Below, one piece after another: positions 26,744-35,145 of a stretch of DNA of 64,000 nucleotides (position 1 is its first letter; every line of letters begins with the position of its first letter). The stretch is from positions 1 through 64,000 of the forward strand of contig WSXW01000008.1 of assembly GCA_009773495.1 (NCBI GenBank), written 5' to 3'. The notes under the pieces are model-generated. The model did no database searches. It was not told the origin of the DNA and saw only the letters and a program-made list of their open reading frames with translations. The stretch is from Bacillota bacterium (GTDB lineage: Bacteria; Bacillota; UBA994). A program made the translations under genes and the position numbers.

Positions 26744-27918
26744 TAGGAATAGAGATATTAAAGGGTAGGTGTACGAGCTGCGGGCTGTGCCTAAGCGAGT
26801 GCCCCTTTGGTGCGATTATTATGGACGGTGATGTTGTCGCCATAACAGATGCCTGTACTCTCTGTGGAGCTTGCCAAGAGGGTTGCCCTAGTAAAGCGAT
26901 TCTGTTTGAGCGTAAAACCGTATCGAGAGAAGATGTCTCAGAATATAAGGGGATTTTGGTTTATGCGGAACAATCACGCAAAGTGACCTATGAGTTGTTG
27001 GGTGAAGCTAGAAGACTAGCTGATAAACTCGGCTGCAATGTTTCGGCAGTGCTCATAGGCAAAGATTTGCAGGGCGAGGCCCAAGAATTAATTAGCTTCG
27101 GTGCAGATGTGGTGTTCGCGGCGGATAATCCAAGTTTGGCACTCTTTAACGACGAAATCCATGCCCATATCTTGACTGAGTTAATCAGGCAACATAAACC
27201 CGAAATAGTGCTCATTGGTGCCACAATCTACGGTCGGTCCATAGCCCCTAGGGTCTCAGCGCGACTTGACACAGGGCTGACGGCGGATTGCACATTGTTG
27301 GACATTGAAGATGGGACAGGCGTTCTTTTGCAGACTAGGCCTGCTTTTGGTGGCAACCTGATGGCTACTATCGTATGCCGCGAGCGACGTCCTCAGATGG
27401 CTACTGTGCGGCCTGGGATATTGAAACCTCTGCCAGTAGACGTTGCCCGTCAAGGCACAGTGGTTTTTATGGAGGTCAAATTTCCAAAATCTGTGCGCAC
27501 AAAGGTTGTCGATGTATTCCTAGTAGCGTTAGGTGACGTCAACTTGGGAGAGGCAGAAGTAGTTGTAGCTGTAGGCAAGGGAATTGGTAGCCAAGACAAT
27601 ATGAGTTTGGCAGAAGATTTGGCAAAAGTGTTGGGTGGTGTCGTGGGCGCGTCGCGGGCTGTTGTTGATGCTGGGTGGATAGAGTATAGCCGTCAGATCG
27701 GTCAAACTGGTAAAACGGTGGCGCCTAAACTCTATATAGCCTGCGGACTGTCAGGGGCAGTCCAGCACACGGCGGGCATGGTTAACGCCGAGACAATTGT
27801 GGCAATTAACAAGGATCCTGACGCACCCATATTCAAAATTGCCCACGTCGGTATAGTGGGCGACGTTCGGCATGTGCTACCTGAAATTACTAAACTAATT
27901 AAAGAGAAAAAAGCATAA
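26740..27918 (+). CDS. etfA: Electron transfer flavoprotein alpha subunit with N-terminal ferredoxin domain
   Basis: A 392-residue EtfA preceded by a two-[4Fe-4S] ferredoxin module: cysteines 11, 14, 17, 21 and 39, 42, 45, 49 form two CxxCxxCxxxCP motifs. The rest is the canonical EtfA (VLIGATIYGRSIAPRVSARLDTGLTADCT, YIACGLSGAVQHTAGM, ...INKDPDAPIF). Ferredoxin-fused EtfA is known in the lactate dehydrogenase/Etf complexes of anaerobes and links the flavins to the ferredoxin pool. The start is taken at the ATG overlapping the etfB stop. Confidence 0.94.
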   Translation: MIGIEILKGRCTSCGLCLSECPFGAIIMDGDVVAITDACTLCGACQEGCPSKAILFERKTVSREDVSEYKGILVYAEQSRKVTYELLGEARRLADKLGCNVSAVLIGKDLQGEAQELISFGADVVFAADNPSLALFNDEIHAHILTELIRQHKPEIVLIGATIYGRSIAPRVSARLDTGLTADCTLLDIEDGTGVLLQTRPAFGGNLMATIVCRERRPQMATVRPGILKPLPVDVARQGTVVFMEVKFPKSVRTKVVDVFLVALGDVNLGEAEVVVAVGKGIGSQDNMSLAEDLAKVLGGVVGASRAVVDAGWIEYSRQIGQTGKTVAPKLYIACGLSGAVQHTAGMVNAETIVAINKDPDAPIFKIAHVGIVGDVRHVLPEITKLIKEKKA

Positions 27919-28026
27919 ATATCCAACAATGTTAAAAATAATAAACAATGATGCAAATTAAAATGGGGCTCAAGAGTGGTCAAACAAATGAGTCCTACTT
28001 TGCACAGAGAGGAGGTGTGGTATTTT

Positions 28027-29307
28027 TTGAGTAACCTTAACACCATGTTGGGTGGTGTCCAGATACCACCTGTTTTCAGGGTGAAGCAACGTTTCTTGAA
28101 TACTGTTGTACAGAATGTGGGAAACACTCTGCGGCTACAGTTGGAGCAGCATGCACCCCCAATACATGAAGGTGATCGAATTGCAATTACCTGCGGTAGC
28201 CGCGGTCTTGATCGCTACCCCGACATAGTTAGAACCGTGGTCAACTACATTATCCAGCGTGGAGGCCAGCCATTTTTGTTGCCTGCCATGGGAAGCCACG
28301 GTGGTGCAACATCACAGGGACAAAGGGAACTGCTAGCGAGGCTGGGGATAACAGAACAGAGCATGGGTGTCCCTATGCTTTCATCCATGGATACGGTACA
28401 AGTGGGCACTGCAGAAAACGGCCAGCCTATATATATTAACCGATATGCGGCGGAGGCGGACGGAATTGTATTGCTTAATCGCATTAAACCCCATACTTCC
28501 TTTAGGGGTGCCTATGAAAGTGGTTTAGTAAAAATGATGGCGATTGGTCTTGCTAATCAGCGCGGTGCAGAAGCCGCACATGGTCTGCGCTATGAAAATA
28601 TGGCCAACAACATAGCGGCCATTGGTCGGGCTGCATTGCAAAAACTTAATATTGTTTGCGCAGTCGCGTCTATCGAAAATGGCTATGGTAAGGTAGCAGA
28701 ACTGCACGTATTGCATCCAAATGAAGTTCTCAGTAGAGAGCCGGCATTGCTCCAGCGGGCGTTTCACCTGATGCCTCGTATCTATCTCGATGAAATAGAT
28801 GCACTGGTAGTGAGCGAGATCGGGAAAGACATCAGCGGTACGGGAATGGACACGAATATTGTGGGTAGATTTCATACAATCGCCGCCAGTGGGGGGCCAC
28901 GAGTAAGCAAACTCGGTTTGTTGGATCTGTCATTAAGATCTGATGGCAACGCTAACGGCATGGGGCTTGCCGATTTTGTCACTAAGAAGCTTTTTCAGAA
29001 AATCGATTTTGCCCCAACATACATGAACTCATTGACATCTACCGAGCCCAACAGTACGAAACTCCCCATGGTGTTAGAAAATGACAGGTTGGTAGTGCAG
29101 GCCTGCCTTAAACTATGCGGGCAGCTCGATACCTATCGGTCTCGCTTGGTGTTTATTCGCAACACCAAGAACTTAAATTATGTATATATGAGTGGTGCGG
29201 CAGTCGGGGCAATTTGTCCAGGGGCAGATGTTGAAGTGGATGAGGTAGAGACCGATGTGCATTTTGATACATCGGGCAATCTTAGGCTCTTTGATTTGCC
29301 ATCTTAA
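28027..29307 (+). CDS. LarA-family (DUF2088) protein, possible 2-hydroxyacid racemase
   Basis: About 426 residues. LarA is the nickel-pincer lactate racemase. This protein is divergent but keeps residues in the expected order and spacing: H91 (GSHGGAT), H156 (RIKPHTSF), K169 (LVKMMA) and H185 (EAAHGL). These correspond to H108, H174, K184 and H200 of the Lactobacillus enzyme. It may therefore racemise or epimerise a 2-hydroxyacid, feeding the adjacent dehydrogenase. No larB, larC or larE cofactor genes are in the window. The likely start is TTG at 28027, eight bases after GAGGAGGTG; the frame extends upstream to 27976 without support. Confidence 0.75.
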   Translation: MSNLNTMLGGVQIPPVFRVKQRFLNTVVQNVGNTLRLQLEQHAPPIHEGDRIAITCGSRGLDRYPDIVRTVVNYIIQRGGQPFLLPAMGSHGGATSQGQRELLARLGITEQSMGVPMLSSMDTVQVGTAENGQPIYINRYAAEADGIVLLNRIKPHTSFRGAYESGLVKMMAIGLANQRGAEAAHGLRYENMANNIAAIGRAALQKLNIVCAVASIENGYGKVAELHVLHPNEVLSREPALLQRAFHLMPRIYLDEIDALVVSEIGKDISGTGMDTNIVGRFHTIAASGGPRVSKLGLLDLSLRSDGNANGMGLADFVTKKLFQKIDFAPTYMNSLTSTEPNSTKLPMVLENDRLVVQACLKLCGQLDTYRSRLVFIRNTKNLNYVYMSGAAVGAICPGADVEVDEVETDVHFDTSGNLRLFDLPS

Positions 29308-29420
29308 GCCATCGTGAAAGTTAATTTTGGGTCTATTTATTCACAGCTTTACGGATTTAACTAATAGTACGGCTGTAGGATTCAACGCTTAGGAGTACAT
29401 TAAAATTGGAGGGGAATATT

Positions 29421-30419
29421 TTGAGAAGGAACAACAGACTGTTTGCTATTGTCTTGATAGCTATTATGGTTATGGCTCTTTTAACGGGTTGCACCAGAGA
29501 TCCAAAAGAATATGTGATCAGGATTGCAACAGCGACTACCGGCGGTGTGTATTACCCACTCGGCAATACATTGGGTCAGATCTGGAGCAAAAATATACCC
29601 GGAGTAAAGGCTGCTGCTCAAGCTACTGCAGGAACTCCACAAAACATTGAATTAATGCAGAACAAAGAAGTTGAGATAGCCTTTGCCCAAAACGGTATAG
29701 CTTATTATGCGTATACTGGAACTGGTACCTATGCAGATAAAAAAGTTACGACCTTCCGAGGTATGCTTGCCCTTTATCCTAATGTTATGCATGTTATAGC
29801 TGCTAAGAATGCGAACATTAAAACAGTTGCCGACTTCAAGGATAAAAAAATTGTTCCTGGTACCGTTGCCAGTGCAACTGAAATTAACAGCCGTGAAATC
29901 TTTGGCGCATTCGGTTTGAACTACAGATCGGAAACTGGAGCTACCAACTTGAAAGCGGACTATGTTGGTTACAATGAAGCTGCAGATCTAATGAAAGATG
30001 GCCATGTTCAAGGTGCCCAAGTTGCCGGTGGTATTCCAACTGCCGCTGTTATGGACGTTATGGCATCAGGCGTAGCGGAACTCCTATCTTTGGGAGATGT
30101 CGAGATTGAAGCTATTGTAAAACAATATCCTTGGTACTTTCCGATTACTATCCCAGCTGGCACATATCCCAACCAGCCTAATGAAGTAAAAACTGTCGCC
30201 GTTTCCAATATACTTATTGTTAGAGCAGATCTTGACGAAGACGTAGTTTATAAACTTACCAAGGCAGTTTATGACTATTCAGCGGATTTCGTAGCAGGCC
30301 ACCGTGCTGCTAAAGATGCGACTTTAGAGAACGCTATGAAGGGTATGATTATCCCGGTTCACCCAGGTGCTGCAAAATTCTTTAGAGAAAAAGGCATCAA
30401 AATTCCTGTTATTAACTAA
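29421..30419 (+). CDS. TAXI-family TRAP transporter substrate-binding lipoprotein
   Basis: A 332-residue extracytoplasmic binding protein. The leader ends in ALLTGC, with C24 the predicted lipid anchor. The start of the mature domain (IRIATATTGGVYYPLGNTLGQIW) is the hallmark of the TAXI receptor family. Together with the fused permease that follows it forms a TRAP transporter, driven by an ion gradient, most often for dicarboxylates or similar organic acids. In this context the load may be a 2-hydroxyacid, which is inference. The TTG at 29421 follows GGAGGGG. Composition is AT-rich compared with the flanking housekeeping genes. Confidence 0.9.
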   Translation: MRRNNRLFAIVLIAIMVMALLTGCTRDPKEYVIRIATATTGGVYYPLGNTLGQIWSKNIPGVKAAAQATAGTPQNIELMQNKEVEIAFAQNGIAYYAYTGTGTYADKKVTTFRGMLALYPNVMHVIAAKNANIKTVADFKDKKIVPGTVASATEINSREIFGAFGLNYRSETGATNLKADYVGYNEAADLMKDGHVQGAQVAGGIPTAAVMDVMASGVAELLSLGDVEIEAIVKQYPWYFPITIPAGTYPNQPNEVKTVAVSNILIVRADLDEDVVYKLTKAVYDYSADFVAGHRAAKDATLENAMKGMIIPVHPGAAKFFREKGIKIPVIN

Positions 30420-30507
30420 GGGTCCCTTTCAAAAACATTAGGGTTTTCAGAGGGGCCTTTGCCCCTCTAAGATTTACAAAGGTTGTTATTAGGGAGGGGG
30501 AGACTAA

Positions 30508-32520
30508 GTGCCAAAAAATGACGAAAAAATCAAAAGCCTGAAAGTTGAAATTTCGGCTGACAATTTGAACCCGAAGCTTTTACAAATAACGGTAGATGAC
30601 GCAGCGATTGAAGAGGTTTTAGAAAAATACGACACTGAATCTCGTTTCAGGAAATACACCGGTGCTATGGCAATCGTAGTTACTTTAGTTGCAGTCGCTA
30701 TGTCTGGATTCCATCTATATACCGCAGGTTTTGGAACATTCATGTCAATGATACAACGGAGTGTTCATCTTTCTTTCCTTTTCCTGATGACATTCTTGCT
30801 TTTTCCCGCTTTTAGTAAGTCAAAAAAGAAAGTAACAGTTTTTGATGTACTATGGCTTATTGCTTCTGTATTATCCAGTATGTATATGGTGTTCTTTTTT
30901 AATGAGTTTGCTATGAGGGGAACCGCAATCCCCAGGGATATCTATATGGGGACTGTACTACTTATTTGCATTCTCGAGGGTGCAAGAAGGACCGTTGGTA
31001 AAGAACTTCCTATTCTCTCGTTAGTGTTCCTTGCTTACGGTTTTTTCGGTCAGTATGCCCCTGGTATTTTTGGTCATACTGGCTTCTCGTTCCGCAGAAT
31101 CATACATCATCTTTATCTTTCATCGGAGGGCGTTTTTGGTATTGCTCTTGGGGTTTCATCTACATTTATATCTTTGTTCATTCTCTTCGGTGCGTTTTTG
31201 GGTGAAACTGGCATGGCGGAATTAATTAATAAGATTTCAATGGCCATGGCGGGACGTTCTCCCGGCGGCCCTGGCAAGGTTGCCATTGTTGCGAGTACTC
31301 TGATGGGAACTATTAATGGCAGTGCCGTTGCCAATGTTGTTACAACCGGCGCATTTACTATACCCCTTATGAAAAGTGTTGGGTATAAAGCGCACTTTGC
31401 GGGGGCGGTGGAGGCTGTTGCATCTACCGGCGGGCAGATTATGCCTCCTGTTATGGGTGCTGCAGCCTTTGTGATGGCAGAATTTTTGGGCATTCAATAC
31501 AGCACCATAATGATTGCCGCTATCTTTCCGGCACTTTTTTATTATCTGGCTGTCTTCGCTATAGTCCATCTTGAGGCGTTAAAAACAGGTTTGAAGGGGC
31601 TCCCCAGAGAGATGTTGCCAAATACTTGGAATGTTTTTAAGGCTAAAGGACATCTGGTCATTCCGTTGATCGTAATTGTCCACCTTCTTATTTCTGGGAG
31701 GACGCCTCTCTATTCGGCGTTCTATGGCATAGTATGGACGGTCGGCTGCAGTTGGCTTCGCAAGGAAACCAGACTTACATTCAAGGGCTTTGTGAAGGCT
31801 ATGGAAGCGGGAGCAATAGCTACTGTCGGTGTAGGTATGGCCTGCGCTGTAGTAGGTATTGTAATTGGTATAACTAGCTTAACAGGTCTCGGGCTTGTTA
31901 TTGGTGATAACTTAATCAGCCTTGCAGGTGGCAGTCTATTTCTTACATTGTTTCTAACAATGGTTGTCAGTATTATATTAGGCATGGGACTTCCATCTAC
32001 AGCTTGTTATATTGTAGCAGCTACTATAGCCGCACCGGCCTTAACAAAGCTAGGCGTTCCACCCTTGGCAGCGCATATGTTTGTGTTTTATTTTGCCTGT
32101 CTCTCTAATGTTACCCCTCCCGTTGCCCTAGCGGCATATGCGGGCGCAGGAATTGCCAATGCCAGCCCGTCGAAGGTTGGCTGGACTGCATTTCGTCTGG
32201 CCCTCTCTGGGTTCATAATTCCTTTTATGTTTGTATACCAACCGTCTCTTTTGTTCATTGAAGGAACTGTGGGCGAAATTATTTTTGCAGTTGTAACAAG
32301 TATAATCGGTGTATTGACACTTAGTTGTGTGTTGCAGAACTACATGCTCACTCATGCCAATATTGTTCAAAGAATGCTTCTGCTAGGTGGGGCATGGTTG
32401 CTTTTTCTGCCGGGGCTACTTCCAAGTTTCATTGGTCTCGGGCTGGTGATGGTGGTAGTTTTTTGGCAGATAGCCATGGTGAAAAAAAGTCATTCTTCCT
32501 CAATTGTTGGGGTAAGCTGA
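30508..32520 (+). CDS. TRAP transporter fused permease (DctQ-DctM type)
   Basis: A 670-residue integral membrane protein. After a soluble N-terminal stretch of about 50 residues come about four membrane segments of the small (Q) subunit, then the large (M) subunit. The latter carries typical motifs (NGSAVANVVTTGAFTIPLMK, TGGQIMPPVMGAAAFVMAE, GMGLPSTACYIVAATIAAPAL, FACLSNVTPPVALAAYAGAGIA). This fused form goes with TAXI binding proteins, encoded just upstream. The GTG start follows GGGAGGGGGAG. A spot count gives 22 of 60 G+C at 30541-30600, well below neighbours such as kamA (35 of 60 at 38041-38100). Confidence 0.93.
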   Translation: MPKNDEKIKSLKVEISADNLNPKLLQITVDDAAIEEVLEKYDTESRFRKYTGAMAIVVTLVAVAMSGFHLYTAGFGTFMSMIQRSVHLSFLFLMTFLLFPAFSKSKKKVTVFDVLWLIASVLSSMYMVFFFNEFAMRGTAIPRDIYMGTVLLICILEGARRTVGKELPILSLVFLAYGFFGQYAPGIFGHTGFSFRRIIHHLYLSSEGVFGIALGVSSTFISLFILFGAFLGETGMAELINKISMAMAGRSPGGPGKVAIVASTLMGTINGSAVANVVTTGAFTIPLMKSVGYKAHFAGAVEAVASTGGQIMPPVMGAAAFVMAEFLGIQYSTIMIAAIFPALFYYLAVFAIVHLEALKTGLKGLPREMLPNTWNVFKAKGHLVIPLIVIVHLLISGRTPLYSAFYGIVWTVGCSWLRKETRLTFKGFVKAMEAGAIATVGVGMACAVVGIVIGITSLTGLGLVIGDNLISLAGGSLFLTLFLTMVVSIILGMGLPSTACYIVAATIAAPALTKLGVPPLAAHMFVFYFACLSNVTPPVALAAYAGAGIANASPSKVGWTAFRLALSGFIIPFMFVYQPSLLFIEGTVGEIIFAVVTSIIGVLTLSCVLQNYMLTHANIVQRMLLLGGAWLLFLPGLLPSFIGLGLVMVVVFWQIAMVKKSHSSSIVGVS

Positions 32521-32579
32521 GGGCTAGTATTATTAAGAGCTTTTGCTCATATGGTCAATAAGTGTTAACGTATAAGCCC

Positions 32580-32615
32580 AAAAAAGGAGTGCTCACTTTG
32601 AGACACTCCTTTTTT
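32580..32615 (+). terminator. Rho-independent terminator after the TRAP genes
   Basis: AAAAAAGGAGTG pairs with CACTCCTTTTTT around a 12-base loop and ends the 2-hydroxyacid/TRAP unit. Confidence 0.88.
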
Positions 32616-32745
32616 GAGTTCTTCTCCCTACATGCTTATGGGCGGTTGGGGCGGCTTCTTATTGTTTCTCTTACGCTTTGACCATCAACACAAAAGCGGT
32701 CGGACCACTAGCACCAACAATGGTACTAGAGAGGCAATGCCGGCT

Positions 32746-33126
32746 TTACTTCTGCTTGCCCTTACCGATAGCGTCGACAATGTCGCTCAGAATTACTTTA
32801 TTAATGCATAGATTCTTTGCCTTAAGTGCAATACGTATGTACTCCAAGGATTCAGGTTGCGCAATAAATGCTCGGATTTCCGGTGGCAGCATAGGGATAA
32901 TTACCTCACTATTTAAGGTGCGCACATTATCAAAAAAAACATCTATAGGAGCCTCTAGGGCGTCAGCGATGTTTTTAATTATGCCTACGGTAGGTTCGCG
33001 TGTGCCTCGCTCTAGCTCCGATACGTAGGACCGGGATATATGTGCTTGGGTTGCTAGCTCGGCCTGGGTCCAGTTTCTCATTCGTCGTAAAGCCTTGATT
33101 TTTAGTGCCAATGAGGATTCTTGCAT
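32746..33126 (-). CDS. XRE-family (Cro/CI-type) transcriptional regulator
   Basis: A 126-residue DNA-binding protein. The helix-turn-helix spans residues about 9-63 (IKALRRMRNWTQAELATQAHISRSYVSELERGTREPTV...IADAL). The C-terminal half has no recognised ligand domain, though such extensions often mediate dimerisation. It lies alone between the TRAP terminator and a ferritin gene on the same strand. Its target is unknown; the 36-base palindrome at 33206-33241 lies just upstream. Confidence 0.88.
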   Translation of the reverse strand: MQESSLALKIKALRRMRNWTQAELATQAHISRSYVSELERGTREPTVGIIKNIADALEAPIDVFFDNVRTLNSEVIIPMLPPEIRAFIAQPESLEYIRIALKAKNLCINKVILSDIVDAIGKGKQK

Positions 33127-33205
33127 GACACCAACCCCTTTGGTTAATTAAACCTTATAGTCGTTAGTCCTTATTCTATCAAAGTAACTAATTAGGGTCG
33201 ATAAG

Positions 33206-33241
33206 ACTAGAGACCTAGGACTTAAGTCCTAGGTCTCTAGT
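33206..33241. repeat. Perfect 36-base palindrome
   Basis: Two exact 18-base arms (ACTAGAGACCTAGGACTT and its inverse) meet without a loop, immediately past the ferritin stop codon and upstream of the XRE gene. It could be the ferritin terminator, though no T tract follows on that strand, or a protein-binding site. Confidence 0.7.
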
Positions 33242-33245
33242 GATG

Positions 33246-33749
33246 CTAAGCAATAACCGGGGGGGTAAAGACCCTCGTGGAAAGTTCCTTATCGAGATGG
33301 TAGAGGCCCTCGCCGCCAAAGCGCTTAACCTGTTGCAGTACACCGCTAAACGACTTCTCCTCTTCACGTTGTTCATCAACGAACCAGTTGAGGAAGCTGA
33401 TAGTAGCGTGCTCCTTCTCCTCTTGAGCTATGTTCATGAGGTGATAGATGCGTTTGCTTACAAATTTCTCGTGCTCTAGGGAATACTCAAATACCTCGGT
33501 GAGGGACTCGAAGTCGCCCTGAGGGTCTTCAAAACCAGTCATCTTAACTCTGCCGCCCATATCGTCAATGAATTCAAAGAAACGCATGGCATGGAACTTC
33601 TCCTCTTCGGCTTGGGCCTTAAACCAGATGACAAATCCGTCAAGCTGTTGGTCTGCGCACCATGCCGCCATGGAAAGGTAGAGTTGGGCACTAAACATCT
33701 CGTACTTGATCTGCAGGTTCAGTTCATCAATTAGTCTTGGGCTTAACAC
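33246..33749 (-). CDS. Non-haem ferritin (FtnA type)
   Basis: A 167-residue iron-storage protein. The four-helix ferroxidase fold is indicated by LNLQIKYEMFSAQLYLSMAAWC, the metal-binding stretch EEEKFHAMRFFEFI (ExxH) and EHEKFVSKRIYHLMNIAQEEKEHATISFLNWFVDEQREEE. Ferritins of this type form 24-subunit cages that oxidise and store iron, useful in an organism rich in iron-sulfur enzymes. The ribosome binding site is AAAGAGGAGG. It is monocistronic. Confidence 0.95.
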   Translation of the reverse strand: MLSPRLIDELNLQIKYEMFSAQLYLSMAAWCADQQLDGFVIWFKAQAEEEKFHAMRFFEFIDDMGGRVKMTGFEDPQGDFESLTEVFEYSLEHEKFVSKRIYHLMNIAQEEKEHATISFLNWFVDEQREEEKSFSGVLQQVKRFGGEGLYHLDKELSTRVFTPPVIA

Positions 33750-33765
33750 AATAAAACCTCCTCTT

Positions 33766-33828
33766 TGTTCGTTCTTGGTTCCTAGTTCCTAGTTCCTAGT
33801 TCTTGGTTCTTGGTTTGTAGTTCGTAGT
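33766..33828. repeat. Short tandem repeats of TTCCTAG-type heptamers
   Basis: About eight imperfect heptamers related to TTCCTAG/TTCTTGG/TTTGTAG run in tandem between ferritin and speB, followed by ACACGGAACACAGTACACAG-like sequence. A shorter run of the same heptamer occurs at 46684-46697. Confidence 0.8.
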
Positions 33829-33906
33829 GGAACGTACGTACACGGAACACAGTACACAGAGCACAGTGTAACTTAGTTGGAGATTTATGATTATCCCTAC
33901 GCGGGG

Positions 33907-34785
33907 CTACGCCGGTATGTAACTCAAAATTGCTTCCCTCAGTATCTTCGCCGCCAGAATAGCCGTAATCTGGCTTAGATCCAGCCCCGGAGATACCTCC
34001 ACCAGATCAAACCCTACAATATTGCACTGCCCTAGCAGGTGTATGGCCTGGATTATCTCCCACGATGAACAACCACCAGGCTCAGGTGTGCCAGTGCCAG
34101 GCGCGTAGGCGGGGTCTACTACGTCAATATCAAGGCTTATATATACCGGGCGCTTGCGCAGTGCGGGTAACACTTGGTTAAGGGCAGGATGAATTTGGTT
34201 AAAAAACATATTGGTGTTAGCTTCAGCGTATTGCCTTTCTTCCCGGGTGCCAGATCTAATGCCAAACTGGTACAGGTTTTTGGGACCAATGAGCTCAGCC
34301 GCGCGGCGCATTACTGTGGCGTGGGAGTTGGGTTCCCCTAGGTAGTCGGCCCTAAGATCGGCGTGGGCGTCAAAATGTACAATAGCAAGGTTAGGGTACT
34401 TCTCATGCATAGCCTGAATTACAGGCCATGACACTAAGTGCTCGCCCCCTAGACAAATGGGCATCTTCCCAGCGGCAAGCACAACTCTAATAGCATCGCG
34501 GATAATTTCCATGCTCCCTTCGACATTGCCTATGGGCAAGGCGAGGTCGCCAGCATCGTAATAAGAGCGCTCCAAGAGTGATCGGTCAAGGTAAAAGCTA
34601 TATTCCTCTACACCATAAGAAACTTCCCGTATGCGTTGTGGTCCTAGCCTGCTACCTGGGCGAAAGCTTACAGTGTAGTCCATGGGCAGGCCTAAGATTA
34701 CTGCCTTGGCCACAGCAAAATTTTTAGTATTTCCTGTAAATCCATATGTAGGCTCAATGAGTTTTTCAAGCTCAGCTAAATTCAC
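33907..34785 (-). CDS. speB: Agmatinase
   Basis: A 292-residue member of the ureohydrolase family, which in this branch hydrolyses agmatine to putrescine and urea. Binuclear manganese-binding sequences are present: GGEHLVSW, HFDAHADLR and SLDIDVVDPAYAPGTGTPEPGG. Arginase and guanidinobutyrase are possible within the family, but the short form and GGxEHL spacing fit agmatinase. There is no arginine decarboxylase in the window. The ATG follows TGGAGGTAAAGACGTG. Confidence 0.88.
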   Translation of the reverse strand: MNLAELEKLIEPTYGFTGNTKNFAVAKAVILGLPMDYTVSFRPGSRLGPQRIREVSYGVEEYSFYLDRSLLERSYYDAGDLALPIGNVEGSMEIIRDAIRVVLAAGKMPICLGGEHLVSWPVIQAMHEKYPNLAIVHFDAHADLRADYLGEPNSHATVMRRAAELIGPKNLYQFGIRSGTREERQYAEANTNMFFNQIHPALNQVLPALRKRPVYISLDIDVVDPAYAPGTGTPEPGGCSSWEIIQAIHLLGQCNIVGFDLVEVSPGLDLSQITAILAAKILREAILSYIPA

Positions 34786-34880
34786 GTCTTTACCTCCAAA
34801 AAATCTGTCTTACGAAATTGTACCACTGATACCCGCAGGATGCCAGTTTTTCTGGGAGGGATGGAACGAAGCGATGGTGG

Positions 34881-34984
34881 GAAACGGTATACCTAGTAAA
34901 CCTGATTAATCTGATTATTTATGATTTGACCCTCCCCGTATCAGGTGAATCAGCCCCTATCAGATAAAAATCAGGTAAACGTAT
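34881..34984. repeat. CTGAT-type dispersed repeat, inverted pair
   Basis: The left part (GAAACGGTATACC, then CCTGATTAATCTGATTATTT) matches elements at 40221-40256 and 54161-54211. The right part (34959-34984, ATCAGATAAAAATCAGGTAA) is the same kind of sequence inverted, so the two can pair into a hairpin. The remainder of the 360-base gap 34786-35145 holds no gene I can support. Confidence 0.6.
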
Positions 34985-35145
34985 GGCTTCCCCGTCCCTA
35001 GCTGGTCAGAATTTCAGCATCCTACGGGCTGAATCCTGACCCAATTATACTCACCACGGGCTTATTAAGCAGGACTTTCGCTTCCCTGCATAGAATTAGT
35101 GCTTAAAGTTCGGCGTATGTGCCGAAAAAAGGGCGGTGATGCAAT

